From the NCBI GenBank assembly GCA_037074765.1, contig JBAMDO010000014.1:62001-126000 (forward strand): 64,000 bases of DNA. The letters run 5' to 3'. The notes beneath the pieces were generated by a model. That model saw only the letters and a list, made by a program, of their open reading frames with translations, was not told the origin of the DNA and did no database searches. Below are positions 40,292-52,592 of this stretch, in pieces. Within the stretch, counting starts at the first letter, position 1, and the number at the start of each line of letters is the position of its first letter. The position numbers were made by a program, and so were the translations under genes. Source of the stretch: Mansonella perstans. Its lineage: Eukaryota; Nematoda; Chromadorea; Rhabditida; Onchocercidae.

Positions 40292-43200
40292 TTAGTTATG
40301 AATTATTTAAAATTATTAATTTCGCACAGAATTCTTACATTGCATTGATAAATCAGAAATTCTATCCAAAATTTCTAAATATTCCATGTAAAGTCTTTTA
40401 TACATTGATCCTGGAAATTTTCGAAATGTTTTCAGTGCCTTCTAAACATCAATAATTTGAATTATGGCTAATTAAGTATATTTTTATAAACTGATAATTC
40501 GGGAATTTTATAATTTAAACATTATATAATTGCTCATTAATTGATTTATTTTTTTGTTGCCTAAATAAAATTATTTGCAAAATTTGTTGCAAATTTTTCT
40601 GCATTTTTGATAATTAAAAAATTTATTTTAAATTGTAATTTGAATTATTTTTAAATGAAATATTCATTTATTTTAATTTTATATACTGGCAATAAATTTA
40701 ATATCTGTTTGAAATGCAGAATTGGCATTATAAACAAATAAATTTATAAAATTCAATTTACAAAAAAAAAAAAACGAATTTCTTTAAAACGATTAATTGT
40801 TTTATTTCAATTATTTAATTGAAGGAAAAATTATTTATGTGTCACTGTATTAGATGTTAATTGATACAATTAGTTATATCACTTATTTATGCAGTCAAAA
40901 AATGAATGCAATCATTACCATCAAAGCTTTTATCTTATAACAATTTAGAAGAACAATATTTGTTTGCTAAAAAAAATTTTTTTTTTTAGGTTATGGAAAT
41001 TTCCATCCTGTAACACATTCTGGTCGGATAATATCGATGATTTATGCATTTCTTGGTATACCATTGGTGTTTACAATCCTTTTGGAATGGGGTTTCTTGT
41101 ATTATACTTGGTTGGATATGTTTTGGAAATGGTTTAATACAAAATTATGTTCAAGTGCAATGAAGAAACATCACAGAAGACGTCTTGCAAAAGAAAAGTT
41201 CAATTTCCATTTTTCATAACTGTTTTTTTTTTTTTTTTTTGTTTCTTCATAAAAAAAAAGAAAAAAAGTTAGGTTTTTTTCATTAAAAATTAAAAGTTAG
41301 GTTTTTGATGTATTTGCTTTCTTTTTAAAAAAAAATTTAAATCAATATTTTTTGTAAAAAATTCAACTTGAATTTAAGTTTCAATTGAATTAAACAATAA
41401 AAATTTGAATTGAATTAAATATTGAATTTAAAATAGCTTCTTGGAAATGAAGAAATGAATAATGAAAGAATCGACATTGCATTCATTTAATTTTTTTGAA
41501 TATTCAGTTTCATTCTTATTTGTTCTACAAAAAATACCATAAAAATTCTGTTTTTAACAAAAGAAAAAATATTACAGGAGTCGCCGTGCTGGAAGTGATT
41601 TATCACTTAGATTAACATCACTTCGACCATTCACTCAATTACCACAAACTCATGATGACGACCTTCATCAAACTGACCATCAGGTTTGTTAATTAATTTA
41701 TCATGCTATTTTTGTTTGAAGTTTATGATTAATTCCAATTTTTTCTCCTTGTCAACAATTTCTAAAAATAATAATTAATGAAAATGTTTATGTCTGACTT
41801 TTTATTTAATTATTTCTGTTTTTATTATTTCCATTTTGAAAATGCATTTTTTGGAATTTTCTTAAAAGAAATGCTTAAGGAATAAATTAAAAGTTATTTT
41901 TCCAATTATCAATAGTCATTATTAAAAGTTGATCAATCAGCATTATATTTTTGAATAAGTTCAGTGAATGAATTTCAGATAGAAAGTGGTAAAAAAATCT
42001 CACAGCTACCAATTGAACTAAGTGAAGTGGAAAAACAACGTACCGTGCCACTTAAGGCTGCATTCATATTTTTCTTCCTTTGGATTCTCATCAGTGCCTT
42101 CGTTGTACGACTCTGGGAGACTAATTGGACTTATTTCACTGCTTACTACTACTTCTTCACCTCGCTTACTACAATTGGTTTAAATTTCGAAAGAAAAAAA
42201 TTAGAGAAAATTTGTATGAAAAGTTAAAAATGTAGAAAATATCATAGATGATGCGAAAGGTCAAAAGAAACAAAAAACATTGCGCTGTTTGAATGCATAC
42301 TAATTAATCATTGAAAAAAATTAGAAATGAAACCAAGACTGACCGATTGACTAATCTAATTCATTTTTTTTTATCTCTTTCAAAGAAACAAAATTAAAAC
42401 TGTTTTATGAACGGAAAATTCTGAAGTGAAGCATCTTTTTATATCTGTGTGAAAATTACTCAAGAAGTTTCAGGACTTGGTGATGTTGTTACAGAAACAC
42501 CAAACTATATTATTTTTAATTTAGCTCTTACAATGATAGGGCTTTCCGTAGTTGGCTTATGTGTTGCCATTGTACAGGTTACTTCTTCAAATACAAATTT
42601 ATTTTAGTCCATATTTGAAAAATAATTCTTCCAAGTTTTACTTTCATCACTCATATTGTGGACATCATTTACAATAAGGATATTTATTAATGCATCTTTT
42701 TTCTTTTTTTTTCTTTGAAAAATCCAAAATGATTAGTTGAATGCAAAATTATAGATTGAAATTAACATTGTTTGTAGGCAAAAATTCGTTTAATTTTTGA
42801 TCGAATGATTCGTTCAATCGATAGCCAATACCGAATAAGGCAAATCGATCCAGATGTAGCCACAATGACTATAATACCGGATGAGAAAGAAGGCGTTAAA
42901 AGGTTGCCTATTTAGTAGATTATGTATAAAAGCACTTCCTCTGTCTGATAAAATGTTAAAACAAATGCAGGAAAAATATTGAAGAAAAAGATTTAGGGGA
43001 CCCATTTGAAAGACTGAGAGCTTTTTATGGGAGAAAATATTTAACTTTGCTATGCATTTGATAGGATCTAATAGAGGTACTATTGCGTTTACCTAAAAGA
43101 CCGATTGTTTAATCAAAAAGTAACAAACGACGATATTTCATAGACTAATGTGGAATCATAAAATCATTAAATCCATATGAAATTGGAGGCTCTGTGAAGC

Positions 43201-43799
43201 ACAACCAATACAAGATCGTATCATTTATATAGCAATGGATGAGCATAAAAAGCAACTTCTTGAAGATAGATGGCGACAAAGGAGTTCTATGGTGAACAGG
43301 TTAGCCCTAAATTCATTCTAGAAAGACTAGCAAATAGTTCTACTCCATTTCACTTCCTTTTTTTTTAAGCCTAATCAGAATTAATTTTTGCACTACTTAA
43401 TTTACTGACACTTAACAACATTTTACCCTTGTTAAAATGTCTTAACAGAAAAAACACCTAAATTCACTTTTCAATTGTTAGTCTTCATTATCAAAGTTCT
43501 GGCAAGAATTTTGTTCATTAAAACACTGTCGTATTTCGATTTTTGTCAATAAAAACGCGCAAGTTTGTATAAGCTGACATATTTTCAGGATAACTCAAAC
43601 AAGACCAAGTCGTGCAGACAAATGTATTCAGACTGGTCAAAGAGTTGATGAACAACCACCAGTACGACTGGAAAAAGATGAGGACTGGGAAAGTGAAAGC
43701 AGTAGATTATCAGATGAGGATACTGTTAATTACGACCTAATCACCGGAAAACGAATTGTACCACCGAGTACACGTCGATATATCTATACGGTTTTTTGA
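38597..43799 (+). CDS. two-pore-domain potassium channel (TWK family)
   Basis: Exons 38597-38726, 39194-39284, 39972-40186, 40990-41197, 41578-41683, 41979-42177, 42474-42577, 42778-42902, 43189-43299 and 43589-43799 give 499 residues in phase. The layout is that of a K2P subunit, two of which form one leak channel: TM1 (WLIALFAYSFVGGIIF), pore loop 1 with the filter TTIGYGN, TM2 (IPLVFTILLEWGFLYY), a basic cytoplasmic loop, TM3 (AFIFFFLWILISAFVV), pore loop 2 with TTIGLGD, TM4 (TMIGLSVVGLCVAIVQ) and a cytoplasmic tail rich in charged residues. Both filters are split by introns after the G of TIG, at the same phase. The acceptor at 43188 is weak, so the tail between 42902 and 43589 is the least sure part. 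The exact TWK orthologue is not assigned. Confidence 0.92.
39431..39645. repeat. about 90-bp direct repeat in channel intron 2
   Basis: 39431-39520 and 39556-39645 share ataatgaatggattaat and gatagcaattaatatc. The first copy includes a short inverted repeat (acacgat...atcgtgt). Confidence 0.85.
40242..40287 (+). repeat. 46-nt poly-T tract
   Basis: This is an uninterrupted run of T in channel intron 3, just after exon 39972-40186. It may be a source-strand poly-A of a retrotransposed copy, simple slippage, or an assembly artefact. Confidence 0.95.
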
Positions 43800-44146
43800 C
43801 TAAACATCCTGAAAATGTCATTAAGTTGGTTTTGCCATATCGAATTTTTATATTTACATATTTCATTTACGGATAACAAGACCAATGTTTTGCTCGCAGA
43901 AAAAATGCTTCCCTTTAAAGTAACAAATATAGAAATAAAATGTAGTATAGAATGGATATTAAGTGGTATTTACACTGATGAACAATACAAAAAAATCAGC
44001 TACATATTGCGCTGCATCACTTGCGCACTGATCAATGATGTTTTGTAATACTAATAAGCTCTAGTATAAGACTTATTTTACTTCTCATATACGGTAAATG
44101 GTATAGAAAAAATCAGCTTAAAATTACAAAGGACATTGATATTGTA

Positions 44147-45312
44147 CTATTGGACATTGTCATCAACAGCTTTTACCATGCACTGATCAGTCGAAAGTGA
44201 CTGTAATAAATTCGCACATTGCTGAAATGTTATTTCATCAATCTGAAAAAATTTTTCTTTATACATTAGTATTTAATTTCATTTAAAATTCTCATTATTA
44301 ATTTGTAAAATCCATCAACAATGTATACTATCAGATGAAATCCAAAAAGCATAATTCATTATACCATAATGTGTGTCATCATAATTAATGGGATATTCTA
44401 TTCCACACTGCAATTAGTCTTAGACTCACTAGAAAAGGAAAAGCTTGAAATCGTAAAATCAATCTGATAAATAACTGCGAAATAAAAACCAACCTTAAAA
44501 TGCTCTAAGCTAGGTTTCTCTGCTGATCTGGACTGAATCATTGAATTTACTTCTTTTGATATCTCAATTCTTTCATTATTCAAAACAGGTGTTTGAAATG
44601 AATCGTTGATAACTTCAACATCATTTTCGGATCGTGACAAAATATTTCCACTATTTTCCGGCGAAGGCACTGAAAATATTTTGTTAAGTACAATTTGTAT
44701 TATTATAATATTAAATTTTGCTGCCAAACTAATCAGTGAACAATCTTTAGCTTTTTTTCACCTGCATAAAATTAAATTACTGCCAGAATTTCCTTCGTTC
44801 ACAGATAATGGTACCAGGAATAACAGGCAAATCAATCTATAATCAAATAAAAGATCTTTTCAAAGACTGCTTTAACGATCATGTTAAATTTTCCTTCATT
44901 ACCAAGCAAAGAAGCAAAACCATATAACCTTCTTCGATTTCATTTTCTTTTTTAAACAAATCCACTAGAGCTTGCAATTCCGGATTAATTTCAAATCCAA
45001 CTTTCTTATCACTTTCATTAGTTTCGTGCTTGTTGTCATGCATTTCGAACATTGACTGCAAGAGAAACAAATCTAAGATTCTAACCAAGTTACAAACTAA
45101 CACTGCAACAAAAGTAAGACAAGTACAGTATTTCATGATAATTAATTACATGATATTTGTACCGATGATTTTTGGCGAGATTTTGCGACCCTTCTGTAAT
45201 TCCAGTTTGCACGACCCAAGCCTCGATTATTGCGCCAAAAGGCTTCAGCTTTCTTCCTCTTTTTATGACGGGCTCTAGCTAATCGGCAAAATTCACAAGC
45301 TTCCCTTGGCAT
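44147..45312 (-). CDS. 182-residue CxxC/basic protein, unrecognised
   Basis: Exons 45312-45163, 45055-44929, 44669-44494 and 44242-44147 join in phase. The start ATG is 14 bases behind a strong acceptor (tttcttcag), as expected for SL trans-splicing. Residues 6-9 form CEFC, followed by a basic stretch (RLARARHKKRKKAEAFWRNN) up to about residue 47. The rest is acidic and Ser/Asn-rich with two Cys near the end (FQQCANLLQSL, TDQCMV). The short CxxC plus basic N-terminus could bind nucleic acid or protein, but I do not recognise a family. A signal-peptide-like ORF start at 45136 is intron read-through. It is convergent with the potassium channel, whose stop is 347 bases away. Confidence 0.7.
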
Positions 45313-46030
45313 CAGTCTTACTAACTCTGAAGAAACAATCGAAATTCATGAAATTAAAAATATAGAAGTTTCCAAGTTACTGTCTCTTCCGTTCACTTGC
45401 AACACTGGTTGAAAATCTATTTTCTTTTAGAAATTACTAGCATCGCAGAGACCTCATTTTTGCGACCAATTTGTGGGTAGCTCAACCTAATTCAGACTTA
45501 TCCCTACATAAGCAAATCATTAAATATTTAAATTTATTCATAACTTATTTCTTAAAAAAAAAAACAAGCGACCAACAACAAAGATTTGACGAAAATAACC
45601 AACACCAGAACTCCTTTGGGCAGCAAAAATCTTCAAAATGTTTGCTTTTCAAATTTCGATTTTCCCACCTTAAATTCATCAATTTACAGCACTAAATCCA
45701 TTCTTCCTTCACTAACATTTGCAAATGCGAGGTGAAGCTTGATCGCTTGTAATTTAAATCGAAATTAAATAAGACAGGAAAAAATTATGTCTAGAAGAAT
45801 TAATGCATTTCAATGTATTCAATTAACATGGAAACAGCACCGCTAGTCAATTATTTATGATATCTTTATGATACTGGACAAAGAGTATATTGTAAAAAAA
45901 AAGTACCAAATATTGTAAATAAAAACAACAGAAGAATTAATAAATTCGAAAGTGAATCAACATAAAGAAAGCAAAAAAACGCAACAGCAAGCAAATAAAA
46001 CGAAATAAATTGTTACGTTAAAATACGTAG

Positions 46031-46654
46031 ATGATATCAAAGGGAACAGCTAGTATTAGAAAGCGAAAAAGGAATGGAAATATTAAATTATCAATAAATT
46101 CTTCAGAACAAAAAAATGTAAGCGGATTTGTTTTTTTTCTAAATTTTTCAAGATTTAAACAACCTGAAAAGGAGATTAAAATATTAACGGGAAGAATAGA
46201 ACAGCCTGAAAAAAAAAAATTGAGCACATTGATTATTAATCCATTTACTATTGATTGATTAAAACGATTCTCAACAATTCAATCTAAATTCATTTGCCAT
46301 CAAATCCATCGGGATCTAGTCAAGAGAAATTGAAACAAAAACTATTAAGGAAAATCAGAAATGAACATGCGGTAAACTGAATGCTAAGGATAATATCAAA
46401 AACAATGTTACACTTGTTCCGGTTTCATACATTGTTCCCAAGAAGTGATAGTAATGCTGATATGGCGCGTGCGGAAGAAAGTTCGGTGTGGAATTTTTCA
46501 GCATTAACTGTAATCATATTTGTTAACAAGTAATAAACGATTGAATGTGTTAAAAGAAAAAACAACGAAAATCCAAGCAAGAGTAAAACCAAGAGTGGAA
46601 AAATTTATCAATAATTCAGAAAAAAAACTGATATCAGAACTAGGTGCGGTTTAA
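46031..46654 (+). other. coding-like fragments on the + strand, gene model unresolved
   Basis: Several open segments have protein-like composition. They are 46031-46117 ending at a gtaagc donor (M.SKGTASIRKRKRNGN), 46288-46370 ending at gtaaac (SSQEKLKQKLLRKIRNEHA), 46404-46507 ending at gtaatc (DMARAEESSVWNFSALT) and about 46530-46654 ending in a stop (RLNVLKEKTTKIQARVKPR). Phases do not connect cleanly, so this could be a small real gene, a decayed one, or chance. Confidence 0.3.
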
Positions 46655-46931
46655 ACGTCAAACGGCTCTTCTATCTTGACTGCTTTATTAGAATCTGTTT
46701 TATGCGAAATTATTTTCCTTCGTTATTAACTTAACTCAGTTTCATGATGACCAAGCTTCTTTTTGCAATCTTCATTTCATTCAAAACTTCATGAGAAGCT
46801 CCTTGCGATTACTATTCCATATTACTCCACAAGACTACTACTTATGAATCCGCCCAAAAAGTTAGGATATTTTCTTATCAGCAAAATTTTACCTATTAAA
46901 CTCGGTAATGAAAAAATTATATGACCTATTA

Positions 46932-49465
46932 CTAAATTATAATAAAGCAGAAATCACGAAATAGACACCAACATGGTGTGTTGAGAAGTAATCCGCTAAG
47001 CTGATACGATTCTATCTTCAGTATTGAAGATAAAAACAATCGGCGATTGGCTTCTGGCAAAGCTCGAAATATCCTGAGCATTACATCGGAAACAGCCCCG
47101 CTAACAAATACTCCCCATTGATGTAGAACCTGGAAGGCTTGGATATTTGATGCAAAAAATGAGAAAAAAACAATATGTGCCAATATTCGTCAGATAAATT
47201 CTGCCAACAGCTTTCGATACCGCGTAGAACAGGAGTAGAACAGAAGACGCTAATTATCAATAACATCTCCAAATCACCACTCATTTGATCAGCGTATAAT
47301 TCGTTGGAATATACTGAAGCTACTGACTTAATTTTTATATAAAAAAGTTTACTGACAGCCTTAACAGCGTGAAAAACATGTGCTGCCTCATCTGTTCGTC
47401 CTTCTGATACTCGCGTGAATAAAGCAATGTGAAGAATTTGAGGGCGAAGAGCAAGTAACGCAGCGAAGTTGTGAAGTGCCCATGTATTAGGAACGGCTGA
47501 AAAATGTTAAATCAAACACTTCTTGACAGCGATCATATTTGGTTAGTAATGAACATTCTAATCGCAGTGAAAACTTCTTATCTAACTTAATATTTTCTCC
47601 AATAAGACGAAAAGTTGTTGATCAGTCCACGAATAGCATCCAAGATTTGAAGTATTCATAAGGTGGTGTAAGGCAAGCGCCATCGAACCCAGCAATCTCG
47701 AATATATGTATTGCAAATTAACCCTTTCTTCACATAATATTCCCCAATCAATAGTCTCTGTAATTTTTTAAAAAAATATAACGTGAAGCTATAATGATAC
47801 TGAACAAAACAAATAAGAAAATGAATACAAAAATTTATTGCTAGATTATCGCATTCTGCGAGGACATCGGTTGAGAAATACTTAAGCCAAGTCAAAAAAA
47901 ATTAAAATCATGAAGAGCATTTACCACGTCCGCCTTCGGTTATTTTCAAGGGTCCAAACATGATCATAAACAATTTTCCTTGAAGCTCCATCGTTTCCTG
48001 TGTACGTAAAATAGCAGAAATCCAGAATCCGTAATCTCTTTCATCTTTCACTGAATGACTCAAAAACAAGCCTCGAAGCCGTAATCGGATCTTAAAAGAA
48101 TATTCATGTTTGGTGGAAATGGCTAAAAAAATTTCGCTGATATTTACTTACACACTACCTGGAATAACGAAAGTCATCGGGAAAAATAAATGGGTAAACA
48201 AAATCACATAGCATAATGTCTGACAGCTCGTTCTTCCAGTAAATCCGAATTTTATAGACTATTGAGATAAAACATTATACCTCCATTTCCAGTGAGGGAT
48301 ATTTCCCAACTTCTTCAATTAAAACTTGGCGCAACGATTGATTCAGCTCAGTGGCGTACAAAATAGCATACAAAAATGCTTCACATTCACAAAAATCCCA
48401 CTTTTCACAATACTAAAAGAAAGAAAATAAAAATAACAATTCATAATCCAAGCTGCAGTACATCTTTTCTGTTGAGAAAATTAGATTTATCGCTTTAATA
48501 ATGATTTAATGTAAAAGTGTTTACATTTTTCTTTCGCAAACATATTTTGCTCTTAATCATTTATAAGTACAAATGATCACTGTGCAAATCTTAGCATGCA
48601 CGCCACAGCGTGCCGAAATGTGGAATAAGTTATGGCTTAATATCCTCTGAGATCTATCAATTTTCATTAGAAGCAGTAAACATTCCTGCTTCAAATTTTA
48701 TATTTGACTCAACTTCATTCTTTTCTTGAGACCAGTTCCAAACATACCGCCATAAAGCAACGACCCCATCCAAGCCAGTTTACAATGTTTTTGTTCTGAA
48801 AAGATTTGGATATTAGGAAATCATTCTAAAGAACAAGGCATCATCTTCATAAATTAGCAAGCATTACCTTGGAGTAGAAAGAAGTTAAGAATGAACGGCG
48901 ATTATCGGATTCCATAACAGTCGTGCTCGCCTTCAACAGCATCCCTAAAAGATATAAAATTTAGTGGCGAAAGTTTCATAAAATTTCGAAATAGGAGAAC
49001 TAACCCCATGAATAGAATGGGTCAACATCAATAACATTATTTCTCATGTATCCAGTAGTTTCAGCCAAAAACTTTTGACGCGCATTTTCCAACAACAAAT
49101 AGAGCCGAACTTCTGCGTTAATTGCACTTGATGTTAAACTAACGAACAACAACTGCTTAGCTGAAAAATTGTATGAAGGACAAATTATAAGAAATGCTTA
49201 GCAATGGAATGTAAATTTTTTCAAACACTTCTAAGTGTGACAGTATTCAATGATTGAAATTGCGAGTGATATTGAGCAATTTAGATGAATGAATTATCAC
49301 AACTTTTATTAAGCTAAATATTTTCAGTACAATGAAATATAATTAATAAAGATGAGAAATATGACCAGATATTAGATCAAAAAGACTATGGAGCAATTCT
49401 CGTGGAAGCATTCGGAATAATCCGAGAGGTGTTTCTACGTTAAAAGTTCGTTCGATTTTCTTCAT
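46932..49465 (-). CDS. prom-1: F-box protein PROM-1 / FBXO47 orthologue (one internal gap)
   Basis: PROM-1 is a germline F-box protein for meiotic chromosome pairing and prophase progression, and FBXO47 is its vertebrate counterpart. Exons used are 49465-49366, 49160-49005, 48944-48867, 48795-48748, 48412-48281, 48090-47925, 47757-47587, 47496-47221 and 47137-46932. The F-box runs from LGLFRMLPRELLHSLFDL into AKQLLFVSLTSSAIN. Later family-like segments are IRLRLRGLFLSHSVKDERD, GFWISAILR, KLFMIMFGPLKITEGGR and FCSTPVLR. Exon 48795-48748 ends in phase 1, while exon 48412 needs phase 0, so an exon between 48747 and 48413 is missing from this model. A further 5' exon near 49831-49793 is possible. 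The identification rests on remembered family similarity. Confidence 0.75.
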
Positions 49466-49613
49466 GTCCGCATTCCATGCTAAAGTGTGCCATTCTATTC
49501 AGTGTAACATTCAATAAATATAAAAAGAAAACATCAAGAAATTATATAACGATGAAACATATCAAGAGAAATTTCTCGGAAAAAAATTGTTCTTTTATCA
49601 GCATCTTTTGCTT

Positions 49614-49619
<6 letters not shown>

Positions 49620-49644
<25 letters not shown>

Positions 49645-49647
49645 TTT
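49620..49647 (+). repeat. poly-T tract of about 27 nt
   Basis: This is a simple T run upstream of the F-box gene start. Confidence 0.9.
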
Positions 49648-50842
49648 CTGCTGAAATTACTTTTTGACGAATTTTCAATTTACTACTTTCTTCTTTGGTA
49701 AGCAGATATATTCTTTGGCAGTTGAATCAGTAAGCTAGAACATATAGTACTCATACAAAAGAAGTAGAAAAATTACCTTGATTAGAATGAAAGAATTTGA
49801 TAATTCGATTACACACGTTGGTATTATTCTGAATAAAAATAGAATTATTAACTAAGAAATCTCATGTAACGTTAAACTAAATAATAATCATTTACCAAGC
49901 TTTAATTTTCTAAGTACATAATTTGTAGTAATATGTCGAGTTTATTGTGATTTTTTTTGATTTATTTTCTGTAACATACGAGTGCTGCATGCATTACAAC
50001 AGTGCATGGAGTTTTTTTTTCTCATTAAGGTAACCATTAAATGCTTCGCTACGCCAAAATACTTTTATGCTCATTACAATAAATCTTTTTTCATCAATAT
50101 ATGAATGAATTCAATATTTTGCATTTTACAAGTTCGTAGGAGTCATAATCATACCGAATCAGCTTAAAACTTTTAGAGTTTCTAACTAATATTTAATTAC
50201 GTTAATACAACGAGAACAATTTTACATTTTATGGGCAAACTATCAGCCTGTTAGATGCGAATTAACTGAAGCTAACATATTAAAATATTTGATGACTTAA
50301 TTAATTGCGCTGAACTGATTGAATCGCTTTTAAGATTGTTTTTGATTCAATCATTTTCGAAGTTGCTTTTTACGTATATTTTAAAATTTGTTCACTTTTA
50401 ATTTATAATTTACATCATAAAACTAATTTAAAAAAATGTTACTGTTAAAGATCGTTAAAAATTAAAATTGATCTAAATGCTATCAAAACTTCGAAATAAA
50501 AAACAAAACAAAAATTGAAATTCACTACTGATTAGTTATTATTACATAAGATAAATTTAATCATATCATTAACCATGGATGTGTTGTGTTCTTGATAAGA
50601 GAGCCATTTTTCTCCATTGTTATTAGGAAAGCAAAAATTCTGTAAAGAATTCAATCGAGGCGTTACGATTCCTTCTCGAATATCCCGACGTATTTTATTT
50701 TTCTTCATTTCTTTTTTTTTTCCTAAAGTAATACAATTTAAAATCTCATCAATACATATATGACATTAATATTGGAAATCATTTCTACTATTCACAATTA
50801 TTTTTCAATAACAATAAATTATCAGTGAAAAATAAATATTAT

Positions 50843-51031
50843 GTAAAAATTGAATTTTTAACAAATTCAATTAATTAAATAACAAATCCGGTTAAATCAA
50901 AATCTGTAAAAATTGAATTTTTAACAAATCCAATTAATTAAATAACAAATCCGGTTAAATCGAAATCTGTAAAAATTGAATTTTTAACAAATCCAATTAA
51001 TTAAATAACAAATCCGGTTAAATCCGATTAA
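50843..51031. repeat. 63-bp tandem repeat, three copies
   Basis: Units begin at 50843, 50906 and 50969 with gtaaaaattgaatttttaac and contain aacaaatccggttaaatc. They are nearly identical. Confidence 0.95.
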
Positions 51032-52224
51032 TATTTAATACAAAATTTTTGAATACAACAAAACAAAATTACATTTTATGATAGATACTATTTAATACTA
51101 AAATTTCATTTACAGCAACATTAATTAAATGATTATTAACTAATTCGAAATATTAAAAAAGGAAAGAGAAAGAAAAAAGAAAAATGAAATGAATATCTCC
51201 GACATTCTTCCCAACAACTAACCAATGTCTTCCTTATACAATCATCATGAAATGAATGATACATGCAATAATGAAAATTACGCGCAACAATAAAAATTAT
51301 ATGCAATAGTGCAAATTACGTGAGAAAATAAAACTTACGTGAGAAAATGAAACTTTCCTTCTTCTTCTTCAGTTATAAATTTTTTAAAACTGATTTTTAA
51401 TATCCAAATTCATTTCTTTCTCTTTAATTAATAAATGATAATTAGTCAATTGAGAAGTAAATTTAAAAATTAGCTTTTGAAAATAATTGATGAATGATAA
51501 TAATTATCTTTGTTAAGCATCAATTGTTGAGAAAAATAAATGTGATTAAATTGATAAATTAGTGAAAAGTAATAAAATCTGCAGATAAGCAAATTTAAAA
51601 AGTAAATTAGTGAATAATTAAATTACACTCTAATTTTGGTTTCGCAAATTAATGAATAAGTTAGCATAGGACAAAGAGAATACGTTAATGACTTAATTGG
51701 CAATAAATAAGCTAATTCAGTTAATAGATGAACAGATAAATTGTGGATAAATAATTAGTCTATTAAATAAAAAATTTGATATTAGATTAGAAAAGTCAGC
51801 AAGTAGTACAAACTTAATGTACTGATAAATAAAGGAATGAATAAATTGTTAATTAGATAATAGATCAAATGAGTTAGGAACAATTTTATGAACAAATTAG
51901 TTAGTCTCCAAAAATTAGTAATTAAAATTAGTAGACGGACAAATAAGTTATTAAATAGCTGTTAATTAAGCATTAATTTGTTAAAGGATTAGCTAATAAT
52001 GTTAGAGTAATCAGTACATAAACAATCGAGTAAGTAGAGAAGTAAATCAAAATAATATGAAATTATGTTTGAAATTTAAGTATTAACGATTTCCCGTTTT
52101 ATTATTTTTTGGAAGATATTCCCGTATGGATCGTTGATTTTTAATTGTATTGTTCGCCTAAATAGAAATTCCACGACGAAATGTACCTGAGCTTTTCTAA
52201 CAGAAAATAATTTCGGCTTTTTAA

Positions 52225-52436
52225 AAATGATTTAATTCTTTTTACGTAACAGTGGAATGATTTAATTCTTTTCACGTAAAAGTGGAATGATTTAATTCTT
52301 TTCACGTATCAGTGGAATGATTTAATTTTTTTTACGTAACAGTGGAATGATTTAATTCTTTTTACGTAACAGTGAAATGATTTAATTCTTTTCACATAAC
52401 AGTGAAATGATTTAATTCTTTTCACGTAACAATGGG
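52225..52436. repeat. 30-bp tandem repeat, seven copies
   Basis: The unit is close to atgatttaattcttttcacg plus taacagtgga, repeating every 30 bp from 52227. The copies differ at a few positions. Confidence 0.95.
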
Positions 52437-52592
52437 GAAAATAAATTATGTTTACGTAAACATTTTACAAACGTTGCCAAAAAGTAAAAGTTGCAGCATT
52501 CATTTTATTTTCATTGATGATATTTTCGCAGATGAATCACTTGAAAAATATTAAAAATAAATATTGTCATTGTTCTAATAAATAATTTAATC

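Larger units (their letters stand above)
49850..52592. other. AT-rich intergenic region with minisatellites
   Basis: Apart from the repeats listed separately, I see no supported gene. A short + strand segment behind an AG at 50630 (KQKFCKEFNRGVTIPSRISR) resembles part of a CCCH finger but has no partners. Confidence 0.4.

Noticed and set aside
39961..40348. Poly-T-containing ORF (40148-40348) as a membrane protein
   Set aside because: The run of Phe is encoded by the T homopolymer in an intron.
44879..45136. ORF on the - strand starting MKYCTCLTF, looking like a secreted protein with signal peptide
   Set aside because: Its first 27 codons lie in an intron. A strong acceptor (ctcttgcag) at 45056 and phase agreement with exon 45312-45163 show that the coding exon begins at 45055.
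48160..48263. Open segment on the - strand (FGFTGRTSC...) between F-box gene exons
   Set aside because: Exon 48412-48281 joins exon 48090-47925 directly in phase 0, and the joined sequence follows the FBXO47 pattern. The segment is intron.
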